A stretch of 64,000 nucleotides of DNA from Siniperca chuatsi (Eukaryota > Chordata > Actinopteri > Centrarchiformes > Sinipercidae). The notes beneath the pieces were generated by a model, which saw only the letters and a program-made list of their open reading frames with translations, was not told where the DNA came from and searched no databases. How positions within the stretch are numbered: the first letter of the stretch is position 1; each line of letters opens with the position of its first letter. The position numbers and the translations under genes were made by a program. Of the stretch, positions 24,686 through 36,419 are shown one piece after another. The stretch covers positions 20,641,733 to 20,705,732 of the forward strand of contig NC_058052.1 in the NCBI RefSeq assembly GCF_020085105.1, in the 5' to 3' direction.

Positions 24686-25072
24686 ACACACATTAACTGC
24701 ACGTATACATGCGTGTGCGCCAGTTAATTCCTCTCATGCACATTCTCTGCTGTCAGGAGTGTTTTCGATGTCTTTCCTTGTGTCAAGAAAACGTCGACCA
24801 TATGATAAATAGACAAATAGATGGCGCAGAGGACATGTTTCAACATATTGTTTGCATACAATTTCTGCGTTGGCTGACTAAGATAATAGTTCAATATGCT
24901 GAGTCTAATTCATGCTTTCACATCAGAATTTCCCAAAGTTGTCCTAGAAATTGAGATCATCTCTGCAAAACTGCAAGTTAGTGGGATCAACATGACCTGA
25001 GGTATGAGAGTCTTCATACTGATGCTGAAAGCACACATGCACAGCACCTTGAAGTAAAACTGTTTATATATA

Positions 25073-25258
25073 CAGTGGTGTGAAAAAGTGTTTGCCCCCT
25101 TCTTGATTTCTTATTTTTTTGCATGTTTGTCAAACTTAAATGTTTCAGATCATGAAACAAATTTAAATATTTGTCAAAGATAACACAAGTAAACACAAAA
25201 TACAGTTTTTAAATGAAGGTTGTTATTATTAAAGAAAAACAAAATCCAAACCTACACT
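25073..25258 (+). mobile_element. DNA transposon fragment (CAGTGGTGTGAAAAAGTG terminus)
   Basis: It starts CAGTGGTGTGAAAAAGTGTT after a TA dinucleotide and continues through TTGCCCCCTTCTTGATTTCT, an end sequence I recognise from teleost interspersed repeats. The opposite terminus is not present, so this is a truncated copy. Confidence 0.6.
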
Positions 25259-25619
25259 TGTTCAAAATCTATTGAACTGCATTAACATGAGATGATACCT
25301 GTTTTTGTCTCCGCATCTCATTGTTTTCATACTGTAACGTTACAAGCTACTGAGAAGCTTCTCCAAAAGGGTCAGGAAGAACTCTGTTTCATTCCAAAGT
25401 TTCAAATCTAAAACTTCTATTAAGTTAAAGGTTATTATAAACTGACAAATGGATGTAAGACACATACTGCTCCTTATTTTTGCTGATTTGAAAACGTTTT
25501 GCGTCTTGACAGCGCCGTGACACATCAAATCCGACTGTGAATTTTGTGATTTGTTACACTCCCAATGGTAAGATACAGTGCACAGTTCATGATGCTTACA
25601 GGGAGCTTTTACCCAGAAT

Positions 25620-25880
25620 GCTGTGTGTGTGTGTGTGTGTGTGTCACTTTCATCAGGTCTCCACTGTGTTTCAGCAGGAGGAAAGACATGACAGGGAGAA
25701 TGAACTTGACTCTTCCACAACACCACAGCTGGCAGACTGCTGCTCACTTGTCGTGTGTGTATGTGTGTGTGTGTATATGTATGTGTGTGTGTGTGTGCTT
25801 ATACATGTGTACAACTCAGCAGGCAGGTGCAGCAGATGTCCGGCACACACATCTCACACACACACACACACACACACACA
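25620..25880. repeat. cluster of (GT)n and (CA)n tracts
   Basis: GT tracts at 25622-25644 and 25757-25798 are followed by a CA tract at 25853-25880, so the outer tracts are in inverted orientation. Open frames running through them encode only CVCV/HTHT repeats. Confidence 0.9.
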
Positions 25881-25949
25881 TACAGTAATGCCGATAACAT
25901 TTACACAGCAGCAGCCCGGCATGTTGAGTTAGTGACACTAAAGGACCCC

Positions 25950-26215
25950 TCCCTGCGTGACCCCGTCAGGTCACCATGGCGATGATAAAGTGCTGAGTCG
26001 TGCACATGTGTCCCGTTGCCAGCAGTTTCCAGCAACACGAACACGCCCTGGCAATGCCCCTTATCTAGCAGACACACACAGCTGGGCGAGGATGGCAGAA
26101 ATATGGAGGGAGAGGTTTTATTTCTTTCTGCAGGGCTTCGTTGTTGCTTTGACCTTGAATCCAATTAATTTGGCTGTTTATTCCAGATGCCTCTTCGTCA
26201 AATGAATCCTTCTGA
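25950..26215. promoter_or_regulatory. candidate enhancer: RFX-like sites, nuclear-receptor half site, homeodomain palindrome
   Basis: GTCACCATGGCGATG at 25970-25984 resembles an RFX X-box. GTTGCC (26015-26020) and AGCAAC (26031-26036) form inverted RFX-type half sites. TGACCTTGA at 26150-26158 is the complement of the TCAAGGTCA estrogen-related/SF1 receptor element. CCAATTAATTTGG at 26161-26173 is a homeodomain-type imperfect palindrome. No coding frame is supported. Enhancer function is inferred. Confidence 0.3.
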
Positions 26216-26397
26216 TGGAGAGATTTCTGTCTCTCCATCCCTTTTTCTCTCTTTTTCTTTCTTTATGTCTCTCTTATATTGAGACTTCATGGCTGCTCTC
26301 CTTCCATACAAGAATCACACAAAGGACAAGTACTGTTTAATCCCATCGTAGCCCAGCCCTACAGACAGACCAGCTGGAGGCCTTTGTGTTTGTGTAG

Positions 26398-26398
<1 letters not shown>

Positions 26399-26432
<34 letters not shown>

Positions 26433-26541
26433 ACATGACAGGTTAGGTTATATAAACCTCTGTTCTTCGTGTGTGTGTGTGTGTGCAACCACAGTGTGTG
26501 CTCTTGCAAATGTGTGAGTTTTTCTTAATGAGTGTATGTTG

Positions 26542-26583
<42 letters not shown>
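26399..26583. repeat. three (GT)n tracts
   Basis: Tracts lie at 26399-26430, 26469-26485 and 26553-26583, the last after a short (TA)n run. Confidence 0.93.
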
Positions 26584-26584
<1 letters not shown>

Positions 26585-27599
26585 GGGGTGTATGGGGGGT
26601 TGCAGCAGAGGGGTAAGTAGTATTTGGGGCCCCCCTCTCACAGAGACACAGATATTCAAGTTCGAGTTGCGTCGCCTTTTGTTTTCAGGAGGGGGAGGAG
26701 GGTGCAGTGGATGGCTGGATGGCTGCATGGTTTGCTGGGACACTGTGCCCCCCGATTTTCCCAAAAAATATCCCCTCTTTGCCTCCCTCCTCCCCCTCCA
26801 GCCCTCCCTCCCTCGCCAGCCAGTGTAGTGCCACTGTATTGTCTGCTTGCAGGCGGGCCGCTTGTTGCTTGCCTTCTGTCCTGCTGTGCTGAGTGCCTGA
26901 CAAAGGGGCTCTTTTAAATATGCAGACAATCCTCGATCACTTGCACACACACACACACGCACACACACGTTTGTCCCTGCTTTCCTCTTTCTCTCTCCGT
27001 CAATTCTTCCGGGGCTAGACCTGGCCTGGGAGTGTTTCCTTTTTCATGGAGAATCAACAAGTCTCAGACATGAAAAGGATACAGACGGCTTTTCTCCCCG
27101 TTGGTGCGGTATAAGCTTTGAATGAATGCTGCTAGCGTTGCTTTGTGGACTGGCCGTCTTGGCTAAAAGCTGGAATCCTGTTTGTTGTGGTCTTTGTGAA
27201 GGAGCTTTGTTCTTACTGTATATTTAACCAGCTTCATTTTTTTATGCACAAGAAAATCCATACTGAAAGAAAAAACCAAATATTTTTTGGTGCAACATAA
27301 AAACAGCAATCCTTGACCATTTTTTCACACATCATACACAAATACACTGTGACAAGAAGCTATATATGTAAACATGTGTGTCTGGTATTCTTTAAAAACT
27401 GAGCTTTTAGATGTTAACAGCTGTCTTGAGCTGATTTTGGAAGTTGCAACAAAGTTATGGAGATTGTTTTCTCAGCCAAACCTGCAGATGTCATTTTAGA
27501 GAGACGAGCTGGAAACTGGTTTGAAAATATGGCACAACAGTCAAACATCAGGACGCTTTGAGTCCACATGACACTCTTCTCTTTATCTGCCCCCCACCC

Positions 27600-27945
27600 C
27601 CCTTACTCTCCTGGTACGGGAGCCCTCGCTGGCAGCTTGGCAGAAGCCGCTCCCTCACGCGAAGCAGCAGAGTGCAGGGTCCTGGGCCCCAGACAGGAGC
27701 CCAAGCTGGTCTCAGCCTCCCAACATGTTGAGCTGGCCTGCCTTGGGCACAGCCAAATGGTTCTGCAGCTGCCCCTTTGTCCCCCTTCCTTAAGTAAACA
27801 AAGGACAGAAACAAATTAATGACCTACATTCACAGCAAACCTCGCACGGCCTCCTCGCGCAGAGAGAGAGCAGTTGTCTATAAGCAGATGTTCACTTACA
27901 ACACTGCAGATTGCAATTAATGATCACCAAGCAGCACATACCCAA
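27600..27945. promoter_or_regulatory. candidate enhancer with SOX, FOX and homeodomain sites
   Basis: CCTTTGT at 27774-27780 and ACAAAGG at 27798-27804 are inverted SOX sites 17 bp apart. GTAAACA at 27794-27800 is a FOX core. ATTAAT (27815-27820) and CAATTAATGATC (27914-27925) are homeodomain-type. The whole block is complex, non-repetitive and non-coding. It lies about 5 kb beyond the zbtb18 stop codon and could act on zbtb18. Confidence 0.35.
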
Positions 27946-28539
27946 AGGATAGGGTTGCTGTATTTTCTACAGCAATTTTATCATGTCTGCTGTCTGTCTG
28001 AAGTGACGATTGAATACAGTGCTGAGAGCACGTACCTCAAAAACTGACTTTTTGAATAGTTTGGATGTTTTAACTGAAAAAAAAAATGTAATTTTAAAAG
28101 GAGACATCTCCCAAAACTGTAAAGCATAATAATAAGATAAATACATTTCAAATAATTGCTGCCTTTAAATGGAATGGAATGTATGCATGTATGAATACAG
28201 GTTTTTAATAAAAAATAATTGAACCCGAACCAAACTGAAATCTTTTTAACACTTCCAAGTTTTTTAAACTAATATTAGGCATTCTTCAGACAGAGGACAA
28301 TGTTGTAAAGATTAGGAGTGAGTTTATCGCGTGAGTGTGCGTTGGGGGCTTACTGAAGAGACCATCTGTGGCCTAATGAACACTGCTCCTTGGCTTCAGA
28401 GTGCAGGGGCTTTTAATGCATCTGTAAGAGAAGGTTTACTGGTTTACTGAGCAGCAATACATTAGCTAAAGCTGATTTCTTTACTGGAAACCTGTACTTG
28501 AGGAGCTTTGGAATGAGGCTGTGTGTGTGTGTTTCATGT

Positions 28540-28776
28540 TCTTATATCCCGGTGGGGACTTTAACCTGAATGCACACTAACCCATGGGGACTTGTGTCAC
28601 CGTGGGGACAAACATTGAGGTCCCCATGGGTAGAGACTGCTTTTTGAAGGTTAAGACTTGGTTTTAGGGTACAGGTTACAATTAGATTAAGGTTAGGATT
28701 AGGGTTAGGGTAAGGGTTAAGGTTAGGGTAAGGGGATAGGGAAAGCATTATGTCAATGACTGTCCCCCATTGGGAT
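28540..28776. repeat. MITE-like repeat containing TTAGGG-like motifs
   Basis: It has GGTGGGGACTTTAACC at the left, GTGGGGACAAAC and GTCCCCATGGG inside, and a 28690-28736 core of GGTTAGGG/GGTAAGGG words. This arrangement belongs to a dispersed fish repeat with GTCCCC-type ends rather than to a true telomere. Confidence 0.5.
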
Positions 28777-28863
28777 AGTGTGTGTGTGTGTGTTGCAGGG
28801 GGTTGGAGCTCAACAAGCTGCAGATATATCAGGAGTTGTGCAGGCACACGAAAGCACACAGTG

Positions 28864-28865
<2 letters not shown>

Positions 28866-28922
<57 letters not shown>
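28866..28922. repeat. (CA)n microsatellite
   Basis: CA tract of about 57 bp followed by four CAGACA units. Confidence 0.98.
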
Positions 28923-28928
<6 letters not shown>

Positions 28929-30162
28929 AGACACAGACACAGCAAGTGTACAGGCCATCATGTTGTGTCCAAGCACGGCTTAGTTTAGAGCTTCTCACAC
29001 ACACAAACATGTACACACACATGCATATAAACAACTTCCACCCACATCGCAAGTCACTGAGGAACAGAACACGAAAACCTCCTGCAACCTGCAACTCTGT
29101 GCGTCTATGTGCGGGCATGCGAGCTGCAAATAAGACAGGGTTACGCTGTAAATTACCAAAGAAAATGTGCTTAAAAAGATGTTACATTTGAATATTCAGT
29201 TATCTTTGTGATTTTAATGGCAGTAAAGAAACTGAGATGAAACTCAGCATCAACGTGAGCAGAAACACAGATATATATAAAAACTAGCCGTGATTGCTTT
29301 TAATTTGTCCAAGAAAAAAAGCAAAAAAGAATTTCACACATAGGTTGAATTTCAAGATTCTTATAATTTATTGCAGTTTGCACACAATTTAAAAATGTCA
29401 ACAACAGCACACCAAAAAATTACAAAACTAAACACAATTAGAATTTACTCCTCTTGAGAAGAAAAAAAAATTAATCAACCCAACTATGATTGTCAAAGCT
29501 AAAAATGACTAAATCTGAAAAAAGGAACATAAAAGAAAAGCAAAGAAAATTCTTAATCTCAAGGAGGAGCAAATATATCTGAATCAAAATCTGCTTGTTT
29601 TTTCCCCAGACAGTGATTGTCCTTTTTCAAAACAGACTCAGTCATTTCGCGCCCCCGGCCCGCCACCCCCCACCCCTGCCTTTCCATAAACTGTCTTTTG
29701 AACATTTTATTTTTAAACCTTGCTTTAAAAAAATCTCCCCCCTTTGTTTTCAAGTAAGCACAGCAAAAGATGGAGATGGAGTCTCGTCAGGGTGGTTACT
29801 TCACAGCGTCTTGAGCGGTTGACATCGCCCCCACAACTCCACCCCACACTCACACTTCAAAAATAAAATTAAAAAACAGCCCGGACTACAGCAGTTTAAG
29901 GCGGTCAAGTACAACCAGAGGAACAGAACGGAACAAAAAAACAGCAGTAATGATGAAAACAACAGCAGGATGGAGTGAGCCCATATGCAGAGACACTGCC
30001 AGTGAAGAAATAACGTTTCGAGAAAAAGAAAATGAGACGATGCGGTGCAAACTGCCGCAATGTCACCCACACTGTTGTATTGGCAAGCCTGTAGGTGCCA
30101 CCAGATGACAGGGCGGCACATACAACCTCCCCACCCACCACATGCACATCAATGGGGGCGTG

Positions 30163-30273
<111 letters not shown>

Positions 30274-30701
30274 CTGAGTGAGGGGAAATGTGGAGCATTC
30301 ACTTTTCAGTATGTTTTTGGATTGTATAAACGCTTGACCATTACTTTGAAATTATAACAAAACATTTGAGAGGTTAAAAAGAACTGAAAAAAAATATTAA
30401 ACTGATGTAGCCCCAACCCAAACACAGCATTCACATACAAAAAAAAGTTTTCACATGATCATAATATAATAAGACATAATTTTTTGATAAATTCAATAAA
30501 TTCCATGAATTTATACATGATTTTAAACAACTATTTCCCAATGCTCCACAGTATCAAATACTTCCATAGCATCAGAAATGGTTTCTAATAAAGGCATCTT
30601 TTCAGCAAAAAATCTGATTTTATGTCTTTTAGCTTAAAAAGGTGCATTTAGTCATGCCAATTCTCTCCCATCTATCTCAATGTAAGGATAATGTTTAAGA
30701 G

Positions 30702-30705
<4 letters not shown>

Positions 30706-30744
<39 letters not shown>
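30706..30744. repeat. (CA)n microsatellite
   Basis: CA tract of about 39 bp within the putative long zbtb18 3' UTR. Confidence 0.97.
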
Positions 30745-30748
<4 letters not shown>

Positions 30749-32110
30749 GACATCTTATAACACTCGCGCCACTGCGTTTAATGTGAAACACACTGCACTG
30801 AGTTGGGTGGGTTGTTGTACTGAATCAGCACGGCCCCGCTCAGCTCAGCACAGCTCGGCTCAACATGACGCAACACAGTGTGACAAAGATATCTGACCCT
30901 TCAACTTTCAGCAGGACAGTTTCAGCCTCGCTCCTTTTTTTCTCTCCCCGTTATTCTTCACACTTTAGCCAAGTCACAGCCACATGAGTGCACTCAACAG
31001 ACCTGAAATAAGTGCCCAATGAGCAGAAATAATTGAGAAATGGCTGCCGCTTGACCACGTCTAGAGAGCTGGAGAGGACGGAGACATAAGAGATGGAAAA
31101 CAAACATATAGCAGTGGAGAAATTTAACGCCTGAGGAGGAGCAGGAGGAGGAAGTGCTGGGTGGACGTAGATCTTCAGTAGGTTAAATTGACCGGTAATA
31201 ACCAAGCCACACACTCATAAACACACACACACACACACGCAGCAGAGAGATCAGTGCATATAGACACAGGTTTAAAATGCTTCATCATATCGCTTCAACA
31301 TCCAACGGAAACACATTCTTCTAGGAGCCCAGCGACAGACCTACGACGAATAGAAAAAATCCAACTTTTCAATGTTAAAAGTGTTATGTTCAAACATTCC
31401 CCCCCGATGCAAAAACCACAACTTAAAGGTTTAAGACAAAATCAAATTTTCATGCATTTTTTCCATGGTCGTGAGAATAATATTCAGTTTTTCAACAGAC
31501 CGCACCCTGGAGTAGTATTCACAAAGAAAAGAAAAGGAAAGCCCATTGTCAAATATTTGATCAATTACAATGTGTACAGTAATACAGCAAATTCACATTT
31601 TTATTTTAAAATATACAGGTTTGGACGTCATGCAACAACAGCAGGTCCCATTACAAAAAAAGTAACAAAATAATAATAATAATAATCATTAATTTAAAGA
31701 AAAAAATTGTAACGGATTAAAGTTCTAAAACTATAGCAGAACAATATACAACAACCTTAAATTAAATACCTTTTCAACAAGAGATGTGTTAAAGACTGCC
31801 AGCTACATTTAAGAAAAAATCTATTTATAACAATAATAATTATTATAATAATTTGTTTTTTATTTTTAGAAAATACTTCAAATTGATTGGAAGTGAAAAA
31901 AGGAGGCTGTGCATTGCATGAGTGCCATCAGTTTGTCTGTCAGTCAGTCAGCTATACCCTGAACACACAACACCAAAGAGCTTAACAAGAGAAGCAGAGA
32001 GCGCTTCGCCAACACCTCCATGCCAGTAGAAAATAAAATTAATACACACAAAACACACTCATACACACTTACGCACATCAGATGAAATTTTTGCCAGAGT
32101 AGTGCAGTAT

Positions 32111-32182
32111 CGCGCACACACACACACGCACACACACACACACACACACATCTTCAAACTGTGCGTGTGTGTGTGTGTGTGG
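32111..32182. repeat. (CA)n-loop-(GT)n inverted microsatellite
   Basis: A CA tract with CG interruptions (32113-32150) is followed by TCTTCAAACT and then GTGCGTGTGTGTGTGTG (32161-32180). The two arms are complementary and would form a hairpin in the zbtb18 transcript about 500 bases after the stop codon. Confidence 0.85.
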
Positions 32183-32682
32183 TGGTATTGACTTGTGGTG
32201 ATCACAGTACCCGTTTAGTGTATTGTAATGCTTTTTCACTTCAGTGTGTTCGACCTGAACTCCTGCAGTGGTGCTTGCTGTCTGTGGAACTGGGACCGAT
32301 ACGCTGGCCAGCGTTGGAGTGTTTTGTCTGAGATGAAACACAAACAAGTGTGAAAACTCTTCAAAAAGGCGAGACATTCTCAATGGGACCCATGTCCTTA
32401 GACGCAATGAAAACCACCAAACAGAACTTATGCCAAATAAAAATAAGAGTCAGAATAAAATAAAATAAAACAAAATTACCCCAAAAACAACAAAAAAACT
32501 CAGTAGTAACATTTTCATGTGCTATTAAAGTGCAGTTGAATGAGATTTTGCGACACACAAGAACATGACTCACTTGAACCCCGAATATCAAACTTTGCCA
32601 CCTCCTTTATACCACCCCATGCCTCTCTGCCCTTCTTTCACTCTCCGCTCTCTTTCCCTTTATCAAACCCAGCAGTCTGTTT

Positions 32683-34380
32683 CTACTTCCACAGTTCCTG
32701 GGAACTGTCCTCAATCGCCCAGTCCCTGACATTGGGCAGTGCCAGCGGTTCGCTCTTCACTGACAGTGAGTTGACCAGTTCGCAATGGAACTTGCGAATG
32801 TGTCGGTAGAGGTCCCCGGACTGCGTGAAGCGCCGTTCGCACCACTTGCAAGCGTGCGGCTTCTCACGCGTGTGCACCACTGCGTGGCGGCTGAGGTTGT
32901 GTGAATATTGGAAGCTCTTGCCGCAGGTGGTGCAGGTGTAGGGTTTCTCACCGGAGTGTGTCCGCTCGTGGCGCTTCAGCGTGTACATGCAGGAGAAGGT
33001 CTTGCTGCAGATGGTGCAGGTGGGCACGTTGACGTCTCCAGCGGGCTTGGAGCGGATGCCCTCCTGCTCCCTGAAGTGGGAGCTGAGGTGAAGCTGGAGG
33101 ATGTGCGGGGAGGGGAAAACCTTGTTACACAGCGGGCACATGAAGATCTGGGTGTGTTGAGCTGACAGCATGTTGGAGACATAGGGCAGCAGGGAACTAT
33201 CCATGCTGGCCGCCTCGGCCTGGGCACGCTCATTTTCACCCCCCAGTATGTCCTCATCGTCTGCTGTGGCTGAAGGCTTCTCCTCCCGCTCCAGCTCTGA
33301 GGCCAGAGAGGCCTCTCGCAGAGCGGACAGGTGCGCTTCCAGGCCGAGCCTCCGCTGGGCCGACAGAGGCCCTCCGACCCCGTGGTGGGTCAGGCCCCCG
33401 TTGGTGCTGGGAACTGTCGCCTTGGTGATGCCGCTGTGCTCCATGTCATAGTCCCCACCTCCCAGTTCCTCTTCCTCGTCTGAAGCCACGCCCCTCTCCA
33501 CTTTCACCCTCACAGCCAATGGGCTTTGGAGGCTGTCTGGTGTAGCTGCCCCGCTGAAATAGGACTGGTGGTGGTTACTGTGGTTGCTACCGGCAATCGG
33601 CTTGACCGACAGGTCCAGGACGCAGTCAGCCGCATCATTTGACACCCTCCTCCCCCTGCGCCCTCCACGAGAGCTCACGGAGTGGTGGGACCTCTGTGAG
33701 AGGGATCCAGTGGAGCTGGTGGGGCTGCCGGCCGGGGAGAGCAGTTTCCCTCCCTCCCCCAGCCCTTCCCCACCCTGCATTTCCGCCTCGCCATGCCCTG
33801 GGCTGGTTGTAGCCATGGCTGGTGTCCCTGGTCTGTCCGCAGACGGCAGCCTCAGCCACAGCGGTCCTCCCTCAGCCTTCCCCTCCTCCTCTTCATCACT
33901 GTGCAGCAGGTCAGCTGTAGCAGGCCGGTCTGTAGAACCATCTGATAGACTGTCAGCCTTATCGGAGCAGCTGGACCCACCATCTTCCTCTCTGCGCGTG
34001 CTGTCTGCCTCGGCCGTGGCCTTCTGCTTCAAACGTTTCTTACACACCTTGACAATGTCATACATGTGCAAGTAGCTGGCTGCTGCCAGCACATCCTCTA
34101 CGGGAAGGTCCTGGAACTGCAGCTTGCCCTCATACATGAACTCCAGGAGCAGGGAAAAGGCCGGGGCTGTGACAATGTCGCTGTTGAGGTGCACCACGTC
34201 TCTCTTGTCCAGCTGGTCCTTGTAGAAGAGGTGAAAGTACATGCTGCAGGAGGCCAACACAGCACGGTGGGCCCGGAACTGGGCATCACCCACCAGCACC
34301 GTGGAGTCACACAGGAAGCCCTGGTGCCGCTGCTCGCTCAGACACTGGAGTAAATGTCTGCTGTGGTCTGGGAACTCCAT
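32683..34380 (-). CDS. zbtb18: zbtb18 (zinc finger and BTB domain 18 / RP58), main coding exon, 565 aa
   Basis: A nuclear sequence-specific transcriptional repressor needed in mammals for cortical neurogenesis and muscle differentiation. From the ATG at 34380-34378 the protein starts [20 protein letters not shown]. The BTB/POZ dimerisation domain is at about residues 14-118. An acidic, Ser/Gly-rich linker (120-405) carries VLDLS (254-258), a CtBP-binding type motif, and sumoylation-type VKVE (292-295). The C2H2 fingers use C415/C418/H431/H435, C455/C458/H471/H475, C483/C486/H499/H503 and C511/C514/H527/H532. The C-terminus is [13 protein letters not shown] with stop TAG at 32685-32683. The finger block and tail match ZBTB18 rather than ZBTB42. 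The linker is longer than in human ZBTB18 (about 522 aa). The ATG context (GGCAGGATGG) is strong. The exon acceptor is at 34398-34399, so translation can also enter from an upstream exon in frame. Confidence 0.97.
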   Translation of the reverse strand: MEFPDHSRHLLQCLSEQRHQGFLCDSTVLVGDAQFRAHRAVLASCSMYFHLFYKDQLDKRDVVHLNSDIVTAPAFSLLLEFMYEGKLQFQDLPVEDVLAAASYLHMYDIVKVCKKRLKQKATAEADSTRREEDGGSSCSDKADSLSDGSTDRPATADLLHSDEEEEGKAEGGPLWLRLPSADRPGTPAMATTSPGHGEAEMQGGEGLGEGGKLLSPAGSPTSSTGSLSQRSHHSVSSRGGRRGRRVSNDAADCVLDLSVKPIAGSNHSNHHQSYFSGAATPDSLQSPLAVRVKVERGVASDEEEELGGGDYDMEHSGITKATVPSTNGGLTHHGVGGPLSAQRRLGLEAHLSALREASLASELEREEKPSATADDEDILGGENERAQAEAASMDSSLLPYVSNMLSAQHTQIFMCPLCNKVFPSPHILQLHLSSHFREQEGIRSKPAGDVNVPTCTICSKTFSCMYTLKRHERTHSGEKPYTCTTCGKSFQYSHNLSRHAVVHTREKPHACKWCERRFTQSGDLYRHIRKFHCELVNSLSVKSEPLALPNVRDWAIEDSSQELWK

Positions 34381-34397
34381 CCTGCCGTCCTCATAAC
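34381..34397 (-). CDS. zbtb18: zbtb18 N-terminal extension, 5' end of the main exon
   Basis: The minus strand has a good acceptor (pyrimidine-rich then GGCTGCAG) ending at 34398. The exon then reads GT-TAT-GAG-GAC-GGC-AGG before the ATG, giving (G)YEDGR-MEF. Human ZBTB18 long isoform has GYEDS in this place, supporting use of an upstream coding exon. The open frame that continues upstream of the acceptor (MYLILTLPL...) is intronic. Confidence 0.75.
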
Positions 34398-35564
34398 CTG
34401 CAGCCACACAGAGACACAGAGGTAGAGTCAGAATTAGATACATCTGATAACGGTCTCAGTTTCCGTAATGTCACCGACTTTAAATTGACACCTAATTTGG
34501 GTTTTTAATGAAGTTTTGCAACATTTTAATTAAGTGTTGCATTTTAAATACAATATTTGTTTCAGTGAAGGTAAATACACAAGAAAAAAGTATCAGAGAA
34601 ATGCAAAACCTACAAAAGACTAATTCAATTCAAAGATGACAGAAACAGAGATTCTAAGAAGAGGCAAGACAACAAACAATGAAATATGTGTCTGAGGTAA
34701 AATTCAAGTTAAGTATAGAGATCATGACATTGTTTTTATCATCACTTATGCTTTTGTGTTAACGCAATTTCTGCGAACAAAATGATCTTAAACGAGGCCA
34801 ATTAAAACAAAAACAGAGAAACGCAAGAGAGAAGAGGCAAATGCCAAAAAACACATATGGTATGAGATGCTGAAAACAAACCACAGAGAAGACGACGAGC
34901 AAGCGAAAAGAAACACATCAAGAGAAGGTAGGTCAGTAAAAACAGGAAGACCGAGAAGTAAAAGAAGGAACATTTCTGAACACATAAAAAAGTCTATTAA
35001 AATAAGACAAACAACACAACAAAACATGCAGCAAAGACACCATATATTTAAAATCTGTTTATATTTTTTATGTATACTACGACTATGTACAGCCATGAAG
35101 TTTTTTTACTCACAATCACAACATCAACGGAAATATTTCTGCTCCAATTCAAAAACACCATGCAGGTGACTGTGAAGTCGCGCACACATTCCTTCGCACA
35201 ACGATGCCAAATGTTCGTTTTATTTCTATAATTATTTACGTTAATTAAAATAAATAAATAGAAAAGGGGAAAAGAAAAACTGATGATAATTATAATTAAA
35301 GAGAATAATAGTAATTAAAGATTTAAGCAATTAAAGAATAATCACTGATTCAGTTTTTATCCACAGAAAGACTTAATCTCAGGTAAACCTGCAGCGACTC
35401 TGTCTCTGCGTTCTCTCTCTCTGTATCTCTCTAACTCCTCTGCCTGCACTCCTGGATTGTCGCTGCTCCTACGCTGGTTATTTTTATTAACCCACTTTGG
35501 CCTGGCCTGGCACAGCCCTTTTAGGTAACCGGCTTTCAGCTGCACACACTGTCCTCACATACAC

Positions 35565-35565
<1 letters not shown>

Positions 35566-35597
<32 letters not shown>
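35566..35597. repeat. (CA)n microsatellite
   Basis: CA tract of about 32 bp in the proposed zbtb18 intron. Confidence 0.95.
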
Positions 35598-35599
<2 letters not shown>

Positions 35600-36021
35600 A
35601 GTACCAGCCTACCTACCAACCACCTCCACAGGCTAAGTCGAGCAGGAAAACTGGCCAATTGAAATAGCACTGTTGAAAACAAAACAGCTTGTCCCTCGTT
35701 TAACCTGTTAGCACCGGCTTTAGGTGTAAGATTAGACAAGGGGGAGAAAAAAGACAGAAAACTTGCAGCAATGCTCTTCAGGTGTCCTTCAAAAAGAGTC
35801 TGTAGAATTTATCTAGTTGATAAAATAAATTAACAACTAATTAGGCAAAAAGAAGGCGATAATGAGAATGAAATCTGTAAAATCGTTAAGTCCCACCTGT
35901 TAACCAAGTCGATTTGTCCTGCCTGAGAAAATACATTGGTCCCGCTCTGCACTGTGTTAACCAAAGCAGTTAAATCACCTCATTTGAATTAAGCTAAACC
36001 AAGAATGTCAGTGTGTGTGAG

Positions 36022-36023
<2 letters not shown>

Positions 36024-36059
<36 letters not shown>

Positions 36060-36231
36060 TGCGTGTTGTGTATATGAGTGTGTGCTGGCCCTCCGGCTCG
36101 TTCAGACTGCTTTTAATGAGGGGGCTTACGGGGACAAGGGTGTACCACCTCCCACCTCCCCATCCCCCTCTCTGTCCAGCCAAACCCCTCTGCCACCTCC
36201 TCCTTCCACACACACACACACACACACACAC
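36024..36231. repeat. (GT)n ... (CA)n pair in inverted orientation
   Basis: GT tract at 36024-36058 and CA tract at 36207-36231, separated by about 148 bp of CT-rich and unique sequence. Confidence 0.93.
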
Positions 36232-36419
36232 CGTCCGTCACTCACACACACTCCTTCCCATCTGAATCTTCCAAGAAAAGCCCCGCACATCCGCCCCATA
36301 GTAGAAACTGCCCTCTTCCTCAAACCCCCACCACCCTCCGCCCACCACCCAGAAGAGAAGATTTACAGTACAATCACTATAAGTGCCCTGCTCGTCACAG
36401 CATCAATCCTAATCCTTAA

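Noticed and set aside
28690..28736. Interstitial telomere
   Set aside because: Too short and degenerate, and embedded in a dispersed repeat.
32908..34075. Plus-strand frames antisense to zbtb18 (for example 33584-34075)
   Set aside because: Shadows of the GC-rich coding exon; no independent evidence.
34381..34443. Extension of the zbtb18 frame to [21 protein letters not shown] with a signal-peptide look
   Set aside because: The sequence upstream of YEDGR is the pyrimidine tract and AG of a splice acceptor, so it is intronic.
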